Assembly: GCF_020382885.2 (NCBI RefSeq) | Contig: NC_058514.1 | Span: forward strand, 16,649,749-16,713,748 | DNA length: 64,000 nt | From: Scatophagus argus | Lineage: Eukaryota > Chordata > Actinopteri > Scatophagidae | Reading direction: 5' to 3' | Shown: in pieces, positions 32,026 to 47,000 of the stretch | Position numbering within the stretch: position 1 is the first letter of the stretch | Layout: each line of letters starts with the position of its first letter | Program-made: the position numbers and the translations under genes | The notes under the pieces: model-generated | The model's database searches: none | The model's input: the letters and a program-made list of their open reading frames with translations, nothing else | What the model was told of the DNA's origin: nothing

Positions 32026-35000
32026 TCAGTTTCCTGACTCTCCTGGTTGCTTCTTCTTGCCCTCTGGCACGGCACCCAACACAAAGGGAGCCTTGATGTT
32101 CTGCCGATCCCTCTCAGCCTCCTCATCTTCATTGTAGGGCTCACCATCATCATCCTCAACATCACTGTGGTGGGGGGTGGAGTGGAGGGAAGCAGAGGGA
32201 GAGGGAGGTACCGAGTATGGCCGGGGGTAACGGAAACCCTCTGTCTGTGGAGACACAGGACTTCCAGTTATTACAAATTACACTGCTTACTGTTTTTCTC
32301 TACTTTCAGTAGAGTTTCAGTACCCCTTGCTTTAACCCTTTGCTCCAAACTTCCTCTCCCATTCTGTTTTTCCTTCCTTTCTTCCATCCTACATTCTGTA
32401 TTCCCTTTTGTTTCATATTTTAATTCTTTTCCTGTTTCTTTTCAGCTAGATACGTATAACTCTCATATTCAACATTTTTATGAAAAATTAAATCTAAAAT
32501 TTAATCTAATTGTGACTAAAACCTCAAGTATGTACATGTAGTTAGGTGCGATACAGTGTTGATCACAGTTCTGAATCAAAGGAAGAACAGAAGAAAGAGG
32601 GAGTATTATTTTTTGTAACGCTACATGAATTGGCATCAACACACTCCACAATGATGCCTTGTCAGTCAACCAAATGTTAGGCTGTCAATTAAACCCTGAC
32701 AAATGGGTAAAATCCAGCAGTATCCCCTGTGTGTCAGTCTGTACATAGGTGTTCTCATGTACATGCATGTGCAGTTACACGAAGACTTCTCAGAGAGAGG
32801 TTATCAAATTTCATTTCACTAGGAGCAACAAATGGATGATTTTCAGTTTGTACCATTTCTCAATGGCACTGAAAAATGTAAATGTGTGTAAACATGTTGG
32901 TATCTTTGCTTGATAAAAACAATGAGAATAGCAGATGTGATAGCATGCTCAGAGGTGGGGTTAGAAACTAACTCCGTTAGTTTCTATTGTCTATTCTATT
33001 GCCTATGGTCATGGACAGATTAAGTAGAAGTGGGACATGCAGACTAAAGAATTAAACAATTACAAAAACAATTTGACTTTTTGTATCATTCTGGATGTCT
33101 TTATGGTGGCTTTGCAGACCTGCAAAGGACCAAGTACGTATTTTGTCTTCCAAGTAGACCAGTAAACAATTGTTTTCTTCATAATTGATTTAAATGAATA
33201 ACTTGATGATACAGTGATGACTCGGGAAATGCCCATTTGCAAAGCAAAGTGGTGTGAAATTATATTAATTAAGTTATGCTATTGTTGGACTCAAAAGAAA
33301 CTTTATAGACAAAAGTACTGAGACACACCTCTTGATCATTGAATTCAGGAGTTGGGCTAGGCCCCTTACTTACAGTGAAGGGGAATCTCATTGCTTCAGC
33401 ATACCAAGATATTTTGGACAATGCTATGCTTCTAATTTTGCAACAGTTTAGGTAAGACCCTTTTCTATTCCAGCATGACTGTACCCCAGTGCACAAAGTA
33501 AGGTCCCTAAAGACATGGTTGGATCAGTTTTATGTGGAAGAACTTGACTGGCCCACACGGAGCCCTGACCTCAACCCCATGGAACACCTTTAGGATGAAC
33601 TGGAATGGAGATTGTGAGCCAGGCCTTTTGGTCCAATATCAAGCCTGACTTTTATGTGATAAAGTAATTAATTAATTTCGTTGTCATTTTGCACCTCATT
33701 GTAAGTGTTAGTCCCTGTTTTTCGATTGCATCACTTTGTCGTCATTATGCATCTCTTTGCAGTTTTTTTCACGTTTGTGGTTGTTTTGTGTTACTTTATG
33801 GTCGTTTTTATCACCATAGTTAAATCAGTCATTCCCAACTCCCTCATTTCCTTGTATTATATTCCTCACCTTCAGAGGAGCCGTGGGGTCCATCTTGAAC
33901 TTGTCTGGGAAAGCTCTGCTAAGTGCAAGATGGCGTGCATGCATGTAGAACTGCAAGTCAGAATTCAGAGATGTACATCAAAAGCCAAGTTTTTCTCTTT
34001 TGTTTAAAGATTTGAGATTTTCAGGATTATATTACAAACTGCAACACGAAAGAAGACATGGATTACAAGCAGAAAGGTATGCACTAAAGGAAGACCTCCT
34101 GTGTCTGTCCCAAATTTTTCATCCAGCAGAGGAACTAAATTTTTTCTTGCTCTTGAACATGTTTTAAAAGTCCAGTGTGTACGTCTAAGTGGCATCCAGT
34201 GATGTGGTTGCAGATTACAACCAGCACCCCTCATTCCACTCTCCCCAAAGGTGGCTGCTACAAATGCTTAAAATGCTTAAATGCTAAATGTCCTCTCTAG
34301 AATCAGTGTGTGGTTCATCCATTCTGAGCTGATGTAAAAGCATGCAGACTCGATGGACAAGGGCCTCCATAGATATAAAAATCTTGCTCTAACATATCAA
34401 AAATACAGCTCTTAATTACATGTGATCGTACACTGATGAAGACAACATTAAGAATATTATATTCCATTTCTGCTCCTCGATTCCCTGAATCCTAAAAACT
34501 GGACTTTCAGATGAATTTTCTTCCAACTATATTCATGAATGCAAACAATTAGACAGATTGTTATTATGATTCAATGATGAACTGTGTGTGCATTAATATA
34601 GCCTGATCATGCCGTATTTGTTCTCATATTGAAAAGGTAGTTGGTTCAGGTGCAGTAGAAGCATACCCTTCCCAGGTATCTCCAGTCAAGCAGGTCTGAC
34701 AGCCTCTCAGTTCGGTTCCGCTGTATGATGCGCTGGCGCCGAGACTGCTGGCAGAAACTAAACATGAACTGGGTCAGCTGGTTACAAGACTCTTCAGCTG
34801 AACGAAATCGCCGGTCCACAATGTAAATGCCTGATGGTAACAGCAGAGGAGAGGTGGAGGGAAGGGGAGAAGAAAGGTGATTGATGTCAGCAGGTGGACA
34901 TTCATTTAATATCTCAAAATGAGATTGGAGAAATTAAGCAGCAGTAACAATGAATATATAACAGGATGTCTCTGTGTGTGTGTGTGTCCACACCATAAGC

Positions 35001-38000
35001 AGTAGGATCCGAGACATGCTCCTCCATGAAGCACCCGAAACCTGACAAGTTGGTGGTCACACTCGGAATGCCCATCACACTACATTCAGCTGGGGAAGTA
35101 CAACACAACACAGAAAAGCTGCACTATGTTTGTTGTCATGTGTTTTGGTATCAGGACAAAATATACCATCTAGCAGCAATTTTGAATGTCATCAGGTCTT
35201 GTGACCACTAGAACAGCTGATAAAAGCTTATTTATTTTTTACAGATGTTTTGTGTGCTGAGCTGTGGAGAGAGTAGCTCAATTGTTAGAATACTAGAAAA
35301 AGCACACATAGGGAGCCTATGTTACAAGTTGCTGCAGAAAGTGTATGTCGTACATTAGTTAGGAACACAACTTTCATTCTAAGTCTGAACTGGCTTGTGG
35401 GCTTCATGCTGCCTCGTTAGAAAGTGTGCATTAGGTTTACCTAATGTTGAAGGGTAGTTCAGCTTACACAGACTGCTATGGTGCAAAGGGTGCAGTGGAT
35501 ATACAGCATGTTGAAGTACTATTTAGTCAATGGCTCATGAGGCTTTCAGGAACATTAATCATTTGTGTGTAGATGTATGGGAGCTTGCATCATCTAGGAT
35601 ACAATGTGATAGTAAAACGTTACCAGGTGTGTATCCCCATGGTTCATAGTAGGAAGGGAACACTCCAAGGTTGCAGCCTCGAACAAAGTCCTCATAATCC
35701 ATTGGCAGCAGAGGACTGGTGGAGGACAGGAACTCTGGGTGAAAAATAATCTTAGGGGACAGACAAGGAGACATTTTCTGAGAGATATTGAGTACAAACA
35801 GGAGGTTGTGGAATTAAAAATATTTGTTAGTTGCCACTGGAAATTAATATTTTAAGGCCTAAAATTAGCAGTAGATTTTCATGACTCCTAGACAATGAAA
35901 CACAGTGATGATCCCTTTACCTTTCCACTATTGTCATTATTATTATCCATTATATCATTATATACATTATTATTATTTTATGCCTATTGTACACATAAAA
36001 CATTTTGACTGAAAATCCATTTTTGATTTCAGCAGCTTTTAGCATTGAGTGCTGATCTCCAATCAAATTTTCAACTTTATATTATATTTAACTGCTGGAT
36101 TTCTATAACATTTGTTGCAGAAATTTTGTAGTCAACAGAGCATGAACCTTATGCACTGTTGCAACATTCTTACCTTTCCATTACAAACCAGTCTTAAACC
36201 AAAAATTTAAACTGCATCTCAAAATGTAATGGCCAGGTTGCTATGGAAACAACTGAGCACACCCATACTCTGTAGAATGTTCTCAAAGAGATATATAACT
36301 ATTCCATTAGCACCTTCTGAATGGTAAATACACATATAACCCTCTTTTTATTCCATATTATGTGATGAATAGTGGACTTCTCACTTGAAAGGACTTCTCA
36401 CTTTGTGGAATAAGCTGTGTCTACCTTAAGTTAACATGTTAATGTTACAGTACAAACAACTGAAAACAAAACAGCTCTTCTGCTTTGGTAGATGATGCAT
36501 TTGGTGGTTAGTTTTGACCTAGTTGGCTATTTAGTTAAATCTACCACTAGTGGTTGTGGCTCAGGAGGTAGAGAGGGTTGTCCACATAAGTTTAACTCTG
36601 TGTTAATTCATTGCAATTCATTCGATTTTTAATTTAGTGTTTTTTGTTTTGTTTTTTTCTCTGTCAACAAAACACTTTCCATCCATCCATTTTCTATACT
36701 GCTTTGTCCTTCAGGTAATAAAGAACTCATTAACTCTTTGTCTTATGAAGGAACTTATTAAATCTCCATTGTTATGTTCTGCAGTGGTTATTGCATGTTG
36801 GGCTCAAAGTAATGGTCTAATATGAGAATACTATGGATTTACACATCAAAAAAAGTTGCAGTGTGAGTAGATGATATGAGAAAGTTGATCCTAGAACTGG
36901 AATTATGTGTGTCTCAGTAGAACTGCCTGTCTCATGGATTTATCACCCGCCATACATCAGTCAACGTTAGTGAACTTAGCCACTCCCTAAATGTCAGGAT
37001 TTGGAGTTTCTTCAGTTTGTTTCCTGTTTTATTTTGTAATTTTTCTCCCCTTGTGTCTGTTTGTATTTTGGGGTCCTCTATTTTGTATTTCCTAACATAA
37101 CGAACTGAACAAACATGGACCCCCGCAGACACTGTGCTAGAAACACCCCAGATACATCAGCTTCAGTATAGGGCTATCAGGGACATTCAACAGAAAATCA
37201 CCACCCAGATCTCAGACCTGAGTGAGAAACTCTCCAACTCTCCAATGGATCTATTGCTTCCTAACTTGCTAACCTCCTATCAGATCCAGCTTCAGAGTGG
37301 GCTTGCCTTCAGCCTGCCTTTCAGGCAGGTAGCCACTGGCCTGCTAGCCTCCCGTTGGTGCCCACACAAGAGTGGGCTAGCCTCCAGTCAGCTAGTTTCA
37401 GGCCTGCTAGCCTCCTTCCAACCCCTGTGTCACCCTACGTCCTGGGTTTGCCTCTGCCCAATGCTGTGGGGATCCCACTGCTTCCAGAACCACTGCTACC
37501 CAGAGACCCTGAGCGTGAGCAGCCTAGTGTCAGAAAGGCTATCATCCTGTGCTGGCTTCTAGTTGGCGACATGGCCAAAACCAGCTCCTGGTTTCCAGTT
37601 GGTGGCCTGGCCAACACCTGTTCTTGATCCTTCCCTGTGCTTTTGATTCCTGTGATTCTCTGATTCTCTCATTCCTGTGTTCCCCGATTTCCCTTTTTTT
37701 GGATTATTTCTTTGTTTGAACTATATCCCCTGGGCCCGTTTTTTCAAAAGGTTTAATCCGGATAAAATTGATCCGGATTTGGTAATCCTTTTGTTTGCTA
37801 TCCATGATCATGTAATCCATTTTACTTTTGAGCCAGTTTTTCAAAGCAACATTGGATTGGAAATATGGATAGCCAGTGCTCAAATAGGATAGGAAATCAC
37901 AATGTAGAACTATAGACTCCTGCATTCTGCCAGAACGAGCACACAGGACGTGCAACAAGGGACGCAATAGTTAGACACTATTTTTGATTTGGATTTGTTT

Positions 38001-41000
38001 TGGATTTCATTGCTATTGCTTTGTTATTCTGTTTATCATTGCATGCATCACTAAAAAATAATGTAAAAACAAAACAAAAATATCTTTGATTGTGATGAAT
38101 ACACATTAATTAATGACAGAATTAAATATATTTTTTGTGGTCAATATTGACAGCTGTTTGGGGGACTATTTTGTGAGGCCAAACTCTTTCTACTTTGCTG
38201 TACGCCTACACTGAATACGTTATAGCCTATCTAATCACTGTAGCCTGATGGATAAACAAATCAAATTAAAACCTTATGAATACAGAGGATATCTTGTAGG
38301 CTATACTGCATGATCCAAATATAGTATTATTTGATACAATTTCAAAGTTTCATTATATTTTGGGCCTGAAATCCACGCTGAACACTTCTGAATGGATCAG
38401 TATAATCCAGAGTTTTTGGATCAAAGTGATCCCAATCCTGCTAAGAGATTCTAAAAAACCCAAACTAAAGGTGTGATCCGGATCAAAACCAAGATTGGAT
38501 CACGTGATCTGATCCGATTACGTAATCTGTTTTTTTCTTTTTAAAAACCCATTTTCAAGATTTGATCCAATCCGTTATCCAAAATCCAAGCAGATTACTT
38601 TTGAAAAACCGGGCCCTGGACTCTACGCTAAAGGCTGCTGCTGATGTTGACGGTAAGGGGGTAGGTTGAGGTCACCACTCACTTGTGGCGACCTCACCTG
38701 GAGATGGAGAATGTTTGCCAAACTACATTTTGCATTCTGAAGAGGTCCTGACAAGACCATGTGGTGCGCATCATCATGCACTCTCAATTCGAAAGGTAAG
38801 AGTTGTTCTTTGTTGCTGCCCCTTGACCATGAGGTCCTATCACCCAAGAAAGTCAGTGTCCTCCTGAAAAGAGAAGACTTCTTCCCGCTGTTTGGAGAAT
38901 GCTTTGACAGATAGAGAAAGTCCTTGGCAGCTGACTGGGATCCTCGCCACTTTAGTGGCGTCTGGAGAGCCTTAAGGCACTCTGCGTTTTGTGTCTCCTT
39001 GGCCTTTCACCATCCTTAAGGTCTAAGAGGCAGCTGAGGATTTTTCTGAGGAAAGCTTCAGTCTGATTCTGCTTCTCCTTTTGGAGTTCAACCAGTTTTT
39101 GGATTTACTTCATTGTTCTGCAGATGTGTTTATTGCACTGAATGCATCTTTTCTTATTGGGGAAAAAAGGTCAGTGACAGGATGGACTTTTGCACATTTT
39201 CAAAGTTCTCAAGCTGCTCAAACCTCTAAGGTATGTCAAACCAATCTCCATTATTTTGTAGTTAGGTATGACTTAGTTGATTCTGATAGTAAAGTTATCG
39301 GACGCTGTTTGGTCCGATGACTTGCAGAGTGTCTAGCTGAGCTCCATGTTCACTGCGTCCATGATTACTACACTCCGCAAAGAACTCTTAACTTCACTTG
39401 AAATCCTTCTAGTTCTTACCAAAGTACTGCCAAACATTGTAAATTATCATCACCAGGCAACACGTAACAAAGAAATTACCACAAACTAATGCCAAAAGAG
39501 AAGACAATAATAAGCATAAAGAGGAAGCACACAGGTAACATTATCTACCTTGACACGGTCATTCCTGGAGTTGAAGAGGTTGATGCGTCTGACATTGGAC
39601 AGTATGGGGTCTTCTGAGTCTTCCAGCATGTTGTGAGTGGTCACTGGAGGGAGGCTGTGTCTCTGTGTATATTTTTTGTTTAAAAGAGAAGAAAGGTCAG
39701 TTTGGTCTCTGACTTGTTGGTTAGTGTGATGAAATTTACAATTGCCACATTTCCAAACCAAAAGCTAGCTTAGATTTTATAATCATTTTGATAATCAGTT
39801 TGAAGGGATGATATCCAATATAACTGAGGCGTACTGCATCAGGATGTCTGGAAGACTGAAACATGCTTATGGTCTGCTGTGCACACTACTGAACAGGATA
39901 TTAATGAGTGTGTTAATACAGCCCGGTTTCTGCTGAATGTATCTGTGTGTCTGTGAAGGCAAATTTCCATTAGTGTAAATGTTTAGATGGCTGCATTCAT
40001 ATACTATATGTCACACACATCCAAACACTCATGCCTAAAGCAGTGGAGTGAGGAGAACTGCCATAACGAGTGTTTGATTCAGTGGTCCGTGACTAGTAAC
40101 CTTTTAGACTGTGATTCTGACAAGATCAATGCAGGCATAATGTCAATTATGAGCTAGCGATGTGTGGTTACTGTTTTACACCACTTACCAACACAAAATA
40201 AAACCATTTCTGCAATGTTTAGATGGGTGGTGTGTGTCATAGAACATTCACGTGATGTCAGTGGTATTAATGTGGCTGATCTGCGTAGAATTTTTTACAC
40301 TTTAAACAGTAGGTTTAAGTGTTCTTTTTGCTGTACTAGTAATATTACCACATATGAAAATGGCGTCAGAAAAATATTTTGTGATTAAATTTTTCAAATT
40401 TTACTCTGCGTGGGGAGAAATCCTGGCAAAAGAATGACATATTTAGAGTGTAATAAATGTACAGAAACAATTTAATCCTAGTATTCTGATGAGCTGTAAT
40501 TCAAACCAATTATTTTTAATCAATAAATACCAAAAACAAACATGTCTGTGGTATACTACCATGGAAATATACCCATATCTTTAGTAGAAAGCCATTATTA
40601 TGTAAACTATTCAGTGTGCTTTTAGCTTTATCCCGAATATTCAGGACACTGGATGCTATGCTGTTTTATGCTATAGAATTGTTACATTATTTTTCAGTGC
40701 CGTTAACACATGAAAATTCTAACTGCAGAAACTGCAGAAATACAAATGACTGTACACTGAAGTGTAATGATCCTATTAATTGTATTAAAAGTCTTACAAT
40801 GTGAGGATAGTAAGAGAGACTATTCCAATGGGCATCCAATTCTGTGAAACAAACAAGACTACAATTGAAAAGTGGGGGTGGATGGAAAATGTGAAGGCCT
40901 ACCCACTAAAAAATGACAAAGAGAGAAATGATCATGAGCTCTCTTCAACCAATCACCAGTAAGAATGAATCTCTTTTCAATCATCCTCCCCACGCTTGCA

Positions 41001-44000
41001 GTCGATACCACTCTCCCTGAAATATTGACAATGGCATAAATTCATTTAATCGAGAAAGACCTTTTTATAAGGACTGTAACACTGTGCTCTAACATACATC
41101 AGCTCAACACAGCCGGCCTATTGATCCGTGGTCTGGTGTAGAGGAAGGTAATTAACCCAGACTCAGGTTGGTGATGGCTCACGTGGCTGACGTTCATTCA
41201 TGCTTTTCACTAAGGGGAAACCCTCTGATGTCCTTTCATAATTCATCTCCGGCAGGGGCCATTGCTCACAGTGTTCACTCCTGGGGAAATGCCCTCTCCA
41301 TTCATAAAAATAGAGCTGAGGATATGAGTGTGCTGGTGAAGATTTATGTTTTACAGCATTTGCTTTTTTTTTTCTCTCTATGTTGCCTTTTTTTTGTTTA
41401 CATTGCTACTGGATATGGAGCAGTTCCAAACCTTAATGCCACAGGAAACCTGATGTACAATTGTTTGCTGTTTTATATTGTTCCAAAGCAGGTTGTGCTG
41501 ACATCATAAAACAGTTATAAATTGCCTTTGATTTTTTTGATAGAAAATAGTTAAAATGAAAAATGTTTACAGTGGGACCAGTACGCTGGGTCATCCGGGC
41601 AAAATATAATAAAGCTGCCATATGTATTCTGCCATGTACACTGTACTGGATGGGCATTTAAGGACAAATATATATGCAAGACAGAACGAGCAAAAGAAAG
41701 TCAGGGTTAGAAAGGACTTATGGTTGATGGATTGGCTCATTATTTTTAATATACTTTAGTGCATTTATTTTTCTTCCTTTCTTAAAGTGATTTTTTTTCT
41801 CCTCCTCACGCTATGTTCTGTCCAGTTAACTTCTGCTTTGTCATGAGGCACTGTTTAAAAAAGACAGCAAAACAACAAACAACTATCAGTCATTGTTTAC
41901 TGTGAACAGAAGAATGAGAGCAAGGCTCCAGTACCTGAGTAGCATAGATAGCTCTCTTCATGATGGTGAAGTCGTCTCGATCCAGAATAGAGTTCATGTC
42001 AGGGATCTGTCCTCTGAGGACACAGCACACAATAAAACACAACATAAGACATTCGTGGTCTTCTTTATCACAGTGAGTCAGTGCTTATATATACAGCAAA
42101 CAGTAAAGTGTAAAATCAATAAAGCTCTGAGCTCACGTACACTGTCTATACTCACTTTAACAGAGCATCATACAGCTTTTTGCCAAACTTCTCCTTCACA
42201 GTGTGAGCTGTATCCCTATGAAGGTCAAATAGAAACTCCTTAAGAAATGTACAATTGATCCAAAGTGATGAACTTCACTAACATTGATACCAATCCCAGT
42301 TTCATGCTCTGAGCGATTCATGACATTAATATTAAAATACAAAAACTGAATAAAAAACAGCTTCCTTTTGAAATGTACGGGTTTGAGCAAAAGAGAGCTT
42401 TGCTGCTCAAATGAGGGTTACTGAATTATACCAAATCATCTGGGAAATGTCTGCTGCTTCCATTGTATGCATAATTGTACAGATAATATAAAAATGTGCT
42501 GGACTGCTATGTGGACCACAGCAATTTTCAATTTCAATTTCAATTTATTTATTAATATAGCACCTTATACAATCAAAATTGTCTCTAGATGCTTTACAGA
42601 GACCCAGAGCCTGAACCCCCGAGCAAGCAGACAGTGGCAAGGAAAAAGTCCCATACCAGAGCTGTTTACGGACTGCCTGGCCCTTCAGTGACTCCACATT
42701 GAAGTTGTTGGTTTTAGCTGGCATGATGAAGAAAACTACCACTGTCACATCATTTCTGTGGACCTGTAGAAATAGAAAACCCAATGTACTTGTCCTTTGT
42801 AACCTTCACACATTAGATGGATACACCAGTGTGCTACTAAATACAGAGGACTAAAGGACTTTACCCGCAGTAGGTAGTTGAGTCTGGACAGTGATTCAAG
42901 GAAAATATCAGCTCCCTTGTTGGAAAACTCATAGCGTCCCGCGATGAAGAAAAAGAGGGTCTTCTCCAGGTTGAAGTCGAGATGACTGCCAGGAGGATAA
43001 CAATTACAATCAAGTTTAAAGCAGACTGTTTCAGTATCTCTCGAGTAATGAGACGAATAAAATTGGCCCACTCCATGAGATGGATCAGAACTCATAATCA
43101 TAAAATCCACCCACCCATAGAAGTGCCCTCTGACAAACTCCTGGATACGACCCTTGTTGATGGAATGCAAGTTCTGAAACTCATGCATGGCTGAAAACTT
43201 CTTCACATTCAGACCATTGGGGGTCACCACATCTGTACCATCAACACATCAACAGGAGAGCTTTAGTGGACAGATTTGTCCTTATAGCACTGGAGGATGA
43301 GGTAGGGGGGCCAGCAACTATCTTTGGCTTCTTTGTCTGAGGAGCATAAATGCTAATACTGTCATGTTAATCTGGCTGGAAGGTTCGTGTTGCTTGGATG
43401 AATAAACAAACTGACAAGACATCACCATCCTTAAAACAAAACACAAACTCTGCAGCATCAAGATGCAACACTGAAAAGCTTCCTCACCTGGCTTCCTGTG
43501 AAGCATGTGGTTAGCTTCCACAGCGGTGATCTGGGAGACTGTTGCAAAGACATGGGCACAGTGGACTGCTGCTCTCTCCAGGCAGTAACGGTGATAGATT
43601 TGCCTCTCACCCGCCTCCTTGTCAATGTTGAACTACAAGACACGAGGGAAGGTCTATAAAGTGCGAGGATCAGCTATTTCATTTTTTAAGCTTCTTTGTT
43701 AGGCCTAAACAGCTTTTCCATGTGGTATTATTGTACCATTGCCCCAAAAATAACCAAATTGCTTTTCTGTTTTTTTTTTCTGAGTATCAGTTACCAATGA
43801 CACAGGACAAAAATTTGAGTGTATTTATTCATTTAGCATATAATGAAAACATGAAAGCAGATAGAAGTGGTGCCAGGCTGCCAGCCCGACTGGATCATCA
43901 GTCTTTTTATTCACCAGGAAATTCCATGCCTGCACAGACAGAATTGCATCAACAAAGCAAGGTGAAATCTAAGTGTTCATGGTGTCATTATTCTGTGGCT

Positions 44001-47000
44001 CTTACACTGCGCAAGCAACACTAACTTAATAGCCATACATTAAAGTAAAAAAATCTATTGAGAGTTTAACTGCAGGTTTTACAGACTGTACCTTGCTGGA
44101 GGAGTCAGGATAGCATTAGACACACTGATTCCAATACTTCCACTGATGATTTTGAGTGTCATTCTTGCAAAGTATCAGTCTTAAGTCTTATTACTATTAT
44201 ATTTTGCAACATTAGTTATATAACTGAGTAGTTGTAGATTAGAGTAATCAGTCACATATAAAGAAGCCTGCCTTTAAAGGCTGTTAAATGCTCATAACCT
44301 CATAATCGTTTTTGGACTAGTTAACTTTTAATTAACTATTAATTTAATTAACTCAATTATAACCGAATTTGTGATAGTCTTGTAGAACAGATGAAGTTCC
44401 TCTGGACTGGATGAGGATTACAAACACCTTGTCTGTCAATGATCTAGTCAGTCAGTGAGTGAGTGGCCTTTAGCTCCACCCTGACCTTTAGGATGTGAGC
44501 AGCAAAGAGCCAATTACAAACACCACACTGACCCCTGCACACACAACTCAGCATTACTAATGATGCTCTAAGTGGCTGTAAAAGGCTGCGATTTTTGCCC
44601 TGAACTTTGAGTGTGTAAATGAATATGATGGAACAGAAATATGTGTGTGTGTGTAACAACGTATATTGTACTGTTGGTATGGTTTGTTGATTTCAATATG
44701 GTTTTCATATGGAAAAGCAGAAATATGTTGGAAGTCATGGACAGCACAGAATGGGATAATCACATGGGCACTATGAGAAACATCTTTGTTAATGGATAGA
44801 ATTTGAATCATACAAGGACTTGATGTGTTTTCCTAACCACATAGACTTATGAAACCTGTCCAAAAAAAGTGGTTCATAAAGCAAGTATGACCCAAGAAGG
44901 ATGGAGGTTGACCTTCACCCAGGAGACTGGAGCTCCTATGTGGAACCAAACACGTGTCTCTGGAGATTGTGCCTGTTTTATGTCCTTATTTGCTACAATC
45001 CAGTATCAGTTGCAGTATCTGCATAGCCAACCCTCCTGACCTCTCACCTTGTCCAAGTTGTTGTAAAAGTCAGCATTCCCTGCGCAGAGGTATCGTCCCA
45101 GCAGGGTGGCATGTGTAGTGAAGACCGTTGCCATGGGAATCTTGCGGGAGCGAGAGAGAATAAGCCCTGGACCAGCCTGCCATTCATGGAAATGAGCAAT
45201 AACATTGGGTTTGTTTCCCAGCTGGTCTGTCAACTGGAACAAAAAAAAAGATGAGATTGAAGTTTAGGGTCTTCACTTATGAATAATGTTTGAACAACAG
45301 GCTGACCATCAGCTGACCTCTTTGAAGAACCAGGCGATCAGGGAGCCCAGGATGAGGGAGTCGTTGGCCTCTCTGTCATGGTAGGGCAGGCTGATGTTAC
45401 AGGTCTGCCACAGGTCCCCCTTCCAGCGGTCCAGGTTCCAGGCTGCAGAGCTAATGTCAAAAAGTATGACATAGGGGCTGCCCTCGATCAGCCAGCGGCC
45501 AAAATGAACCTGCAGCATCCACAACAGCAAAAGTCCTCTTAGAGCCGTTAATCTTAGAAATTACTTTTCAGGATCACATTCAAGTGTGCCTGGGTACATT
45601 GAAAACATACCGTGATCGGAGTGAATCAGAGTCTTTACCTGAACAGGAGAATTAATTCAATTCAGTTCAAATTCAGTTTATTTCTATAACGCCAAATCAC
45701 AACAAAAGTTGTCTCATGACACTTTCCAGTTGGAGCAGGTCTAGACCAAACTCTTTAATTTTATTAGTCAACAGTATGGACTATTACAGAATTCTATGAG
45801 GTCAACAGTTGCTGAGTATAGATGTGTATAAGTAGTCATAATACATAAGCCACGTCTATGTTTTTTGACTGTTGATATGGTGCATCAGTATGTGTCCATG
45901 AGTGCTATTATAAAACATTATGAAGTCATTATAATGCATTACGAATACATGATCTCCACAGAAAGTGTTATATAGTAGTTCTTTGGTAAAAGATACATGT
46001 TCTATATTGAAAGTTCTGACTGATGGCATACTAAGCAGGATTTGTTGGTTGCTGTTCATAAACACAACGTTCAGAAGGTGAGTAAACAAGGAAGATAGTT
46101 GATTGTTGGGTCAAATTCTCAGATCCTCAAATATCTTTGGACTTAAGAACCTCAGCAAAACTCAGCTCTCTTTCTCCAGAGTCACCGATGCCTAGAAATG
46201 TCCGACGCACAGCAAAATCAAATAGAGGCAGAGGGCAGGGTCTCTGCAGACACAGACACCACCAACACACTTGGTGGGTTTTCATGGGTCTGATGATTGA
46301 GAGGGATTTCTATGAGTCTGTACTTCAGATTTCAGGAAAATCCTGCACTGTCCAACTTTAAGGAAAAGAAGAGTATTATTTTTTTCTTTTACATTTCTAA
46401 TGCTATACTTATAATGCATTGTTTTTTTAAATCCAGGAGGCCTTCATTGTGGTTGCATTTTAACATCAAATGAAATATTTTGTTATGTATAATTTTATAC
46501 ACATTTCCCTGTGTCGTAGCTCGATGTAACTGTTACCTTTAGGAACTTTGGGACTCTTGACTAGAGTTCATCTTCAGGTGCCATCAGGCAGTATTGGCTG
46601 CTTTTCATTTAGCAGACAGTCAGGTGCCCATAACACAGTAAAATGATTGTACAACATGCTGAATTTGTCTGTTCTCCTCGATGCTCAGGGTCTCTGGTAT
46701 ATGACTGCCATCTAGAGGTCAATGATTGGTAGCTAGACTGCATAGTCTCCCCAGTGGGAATGTGGTAAACATTCACAATGAGAAACTGCACAGTACGCAG
46801 TGACACTGTCAGGAAGGCAGAATTCAAGTCTTTGGTGGAACAATACATGTATGAATAATATGTGTAATTATAATCGTAAAAATCAATGTAAAATACCAAC
46901 TTGATAGATGAAAGAAGACGTTCATCTACTGATTATTAGTAGTAGTGGTAGTAGCAGTAGTATTAAATAGCAGTAGACACACACAATCTCCCACCTGGCA

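Noticed and set aside
32047..32541. 164-codon plus-strand open frame
   Set aside because: Antisense of gys2 exon 16 plus flanking low-complexity sequence.
37134..37562. 142-codon open frame as an independent gene
   Set aside because: Internal DNA duplications and a retroelement-like start suggest repeat origin; no known domain was recognised.
41168..41509. 113-codon plus-strand open frame in gys2 intron 10
   Set aside because: Low-complexity Phe/Leu-rich end from a T-tract, no family resemblance, and it lies in an intron of a confirmed gene.
42745..43230. 161-codon minus-strand open frame
   Set aside because: It is gys2 exons 6 and 7 read through an intron that lacks stops; splice sites and homology show two separate exons.
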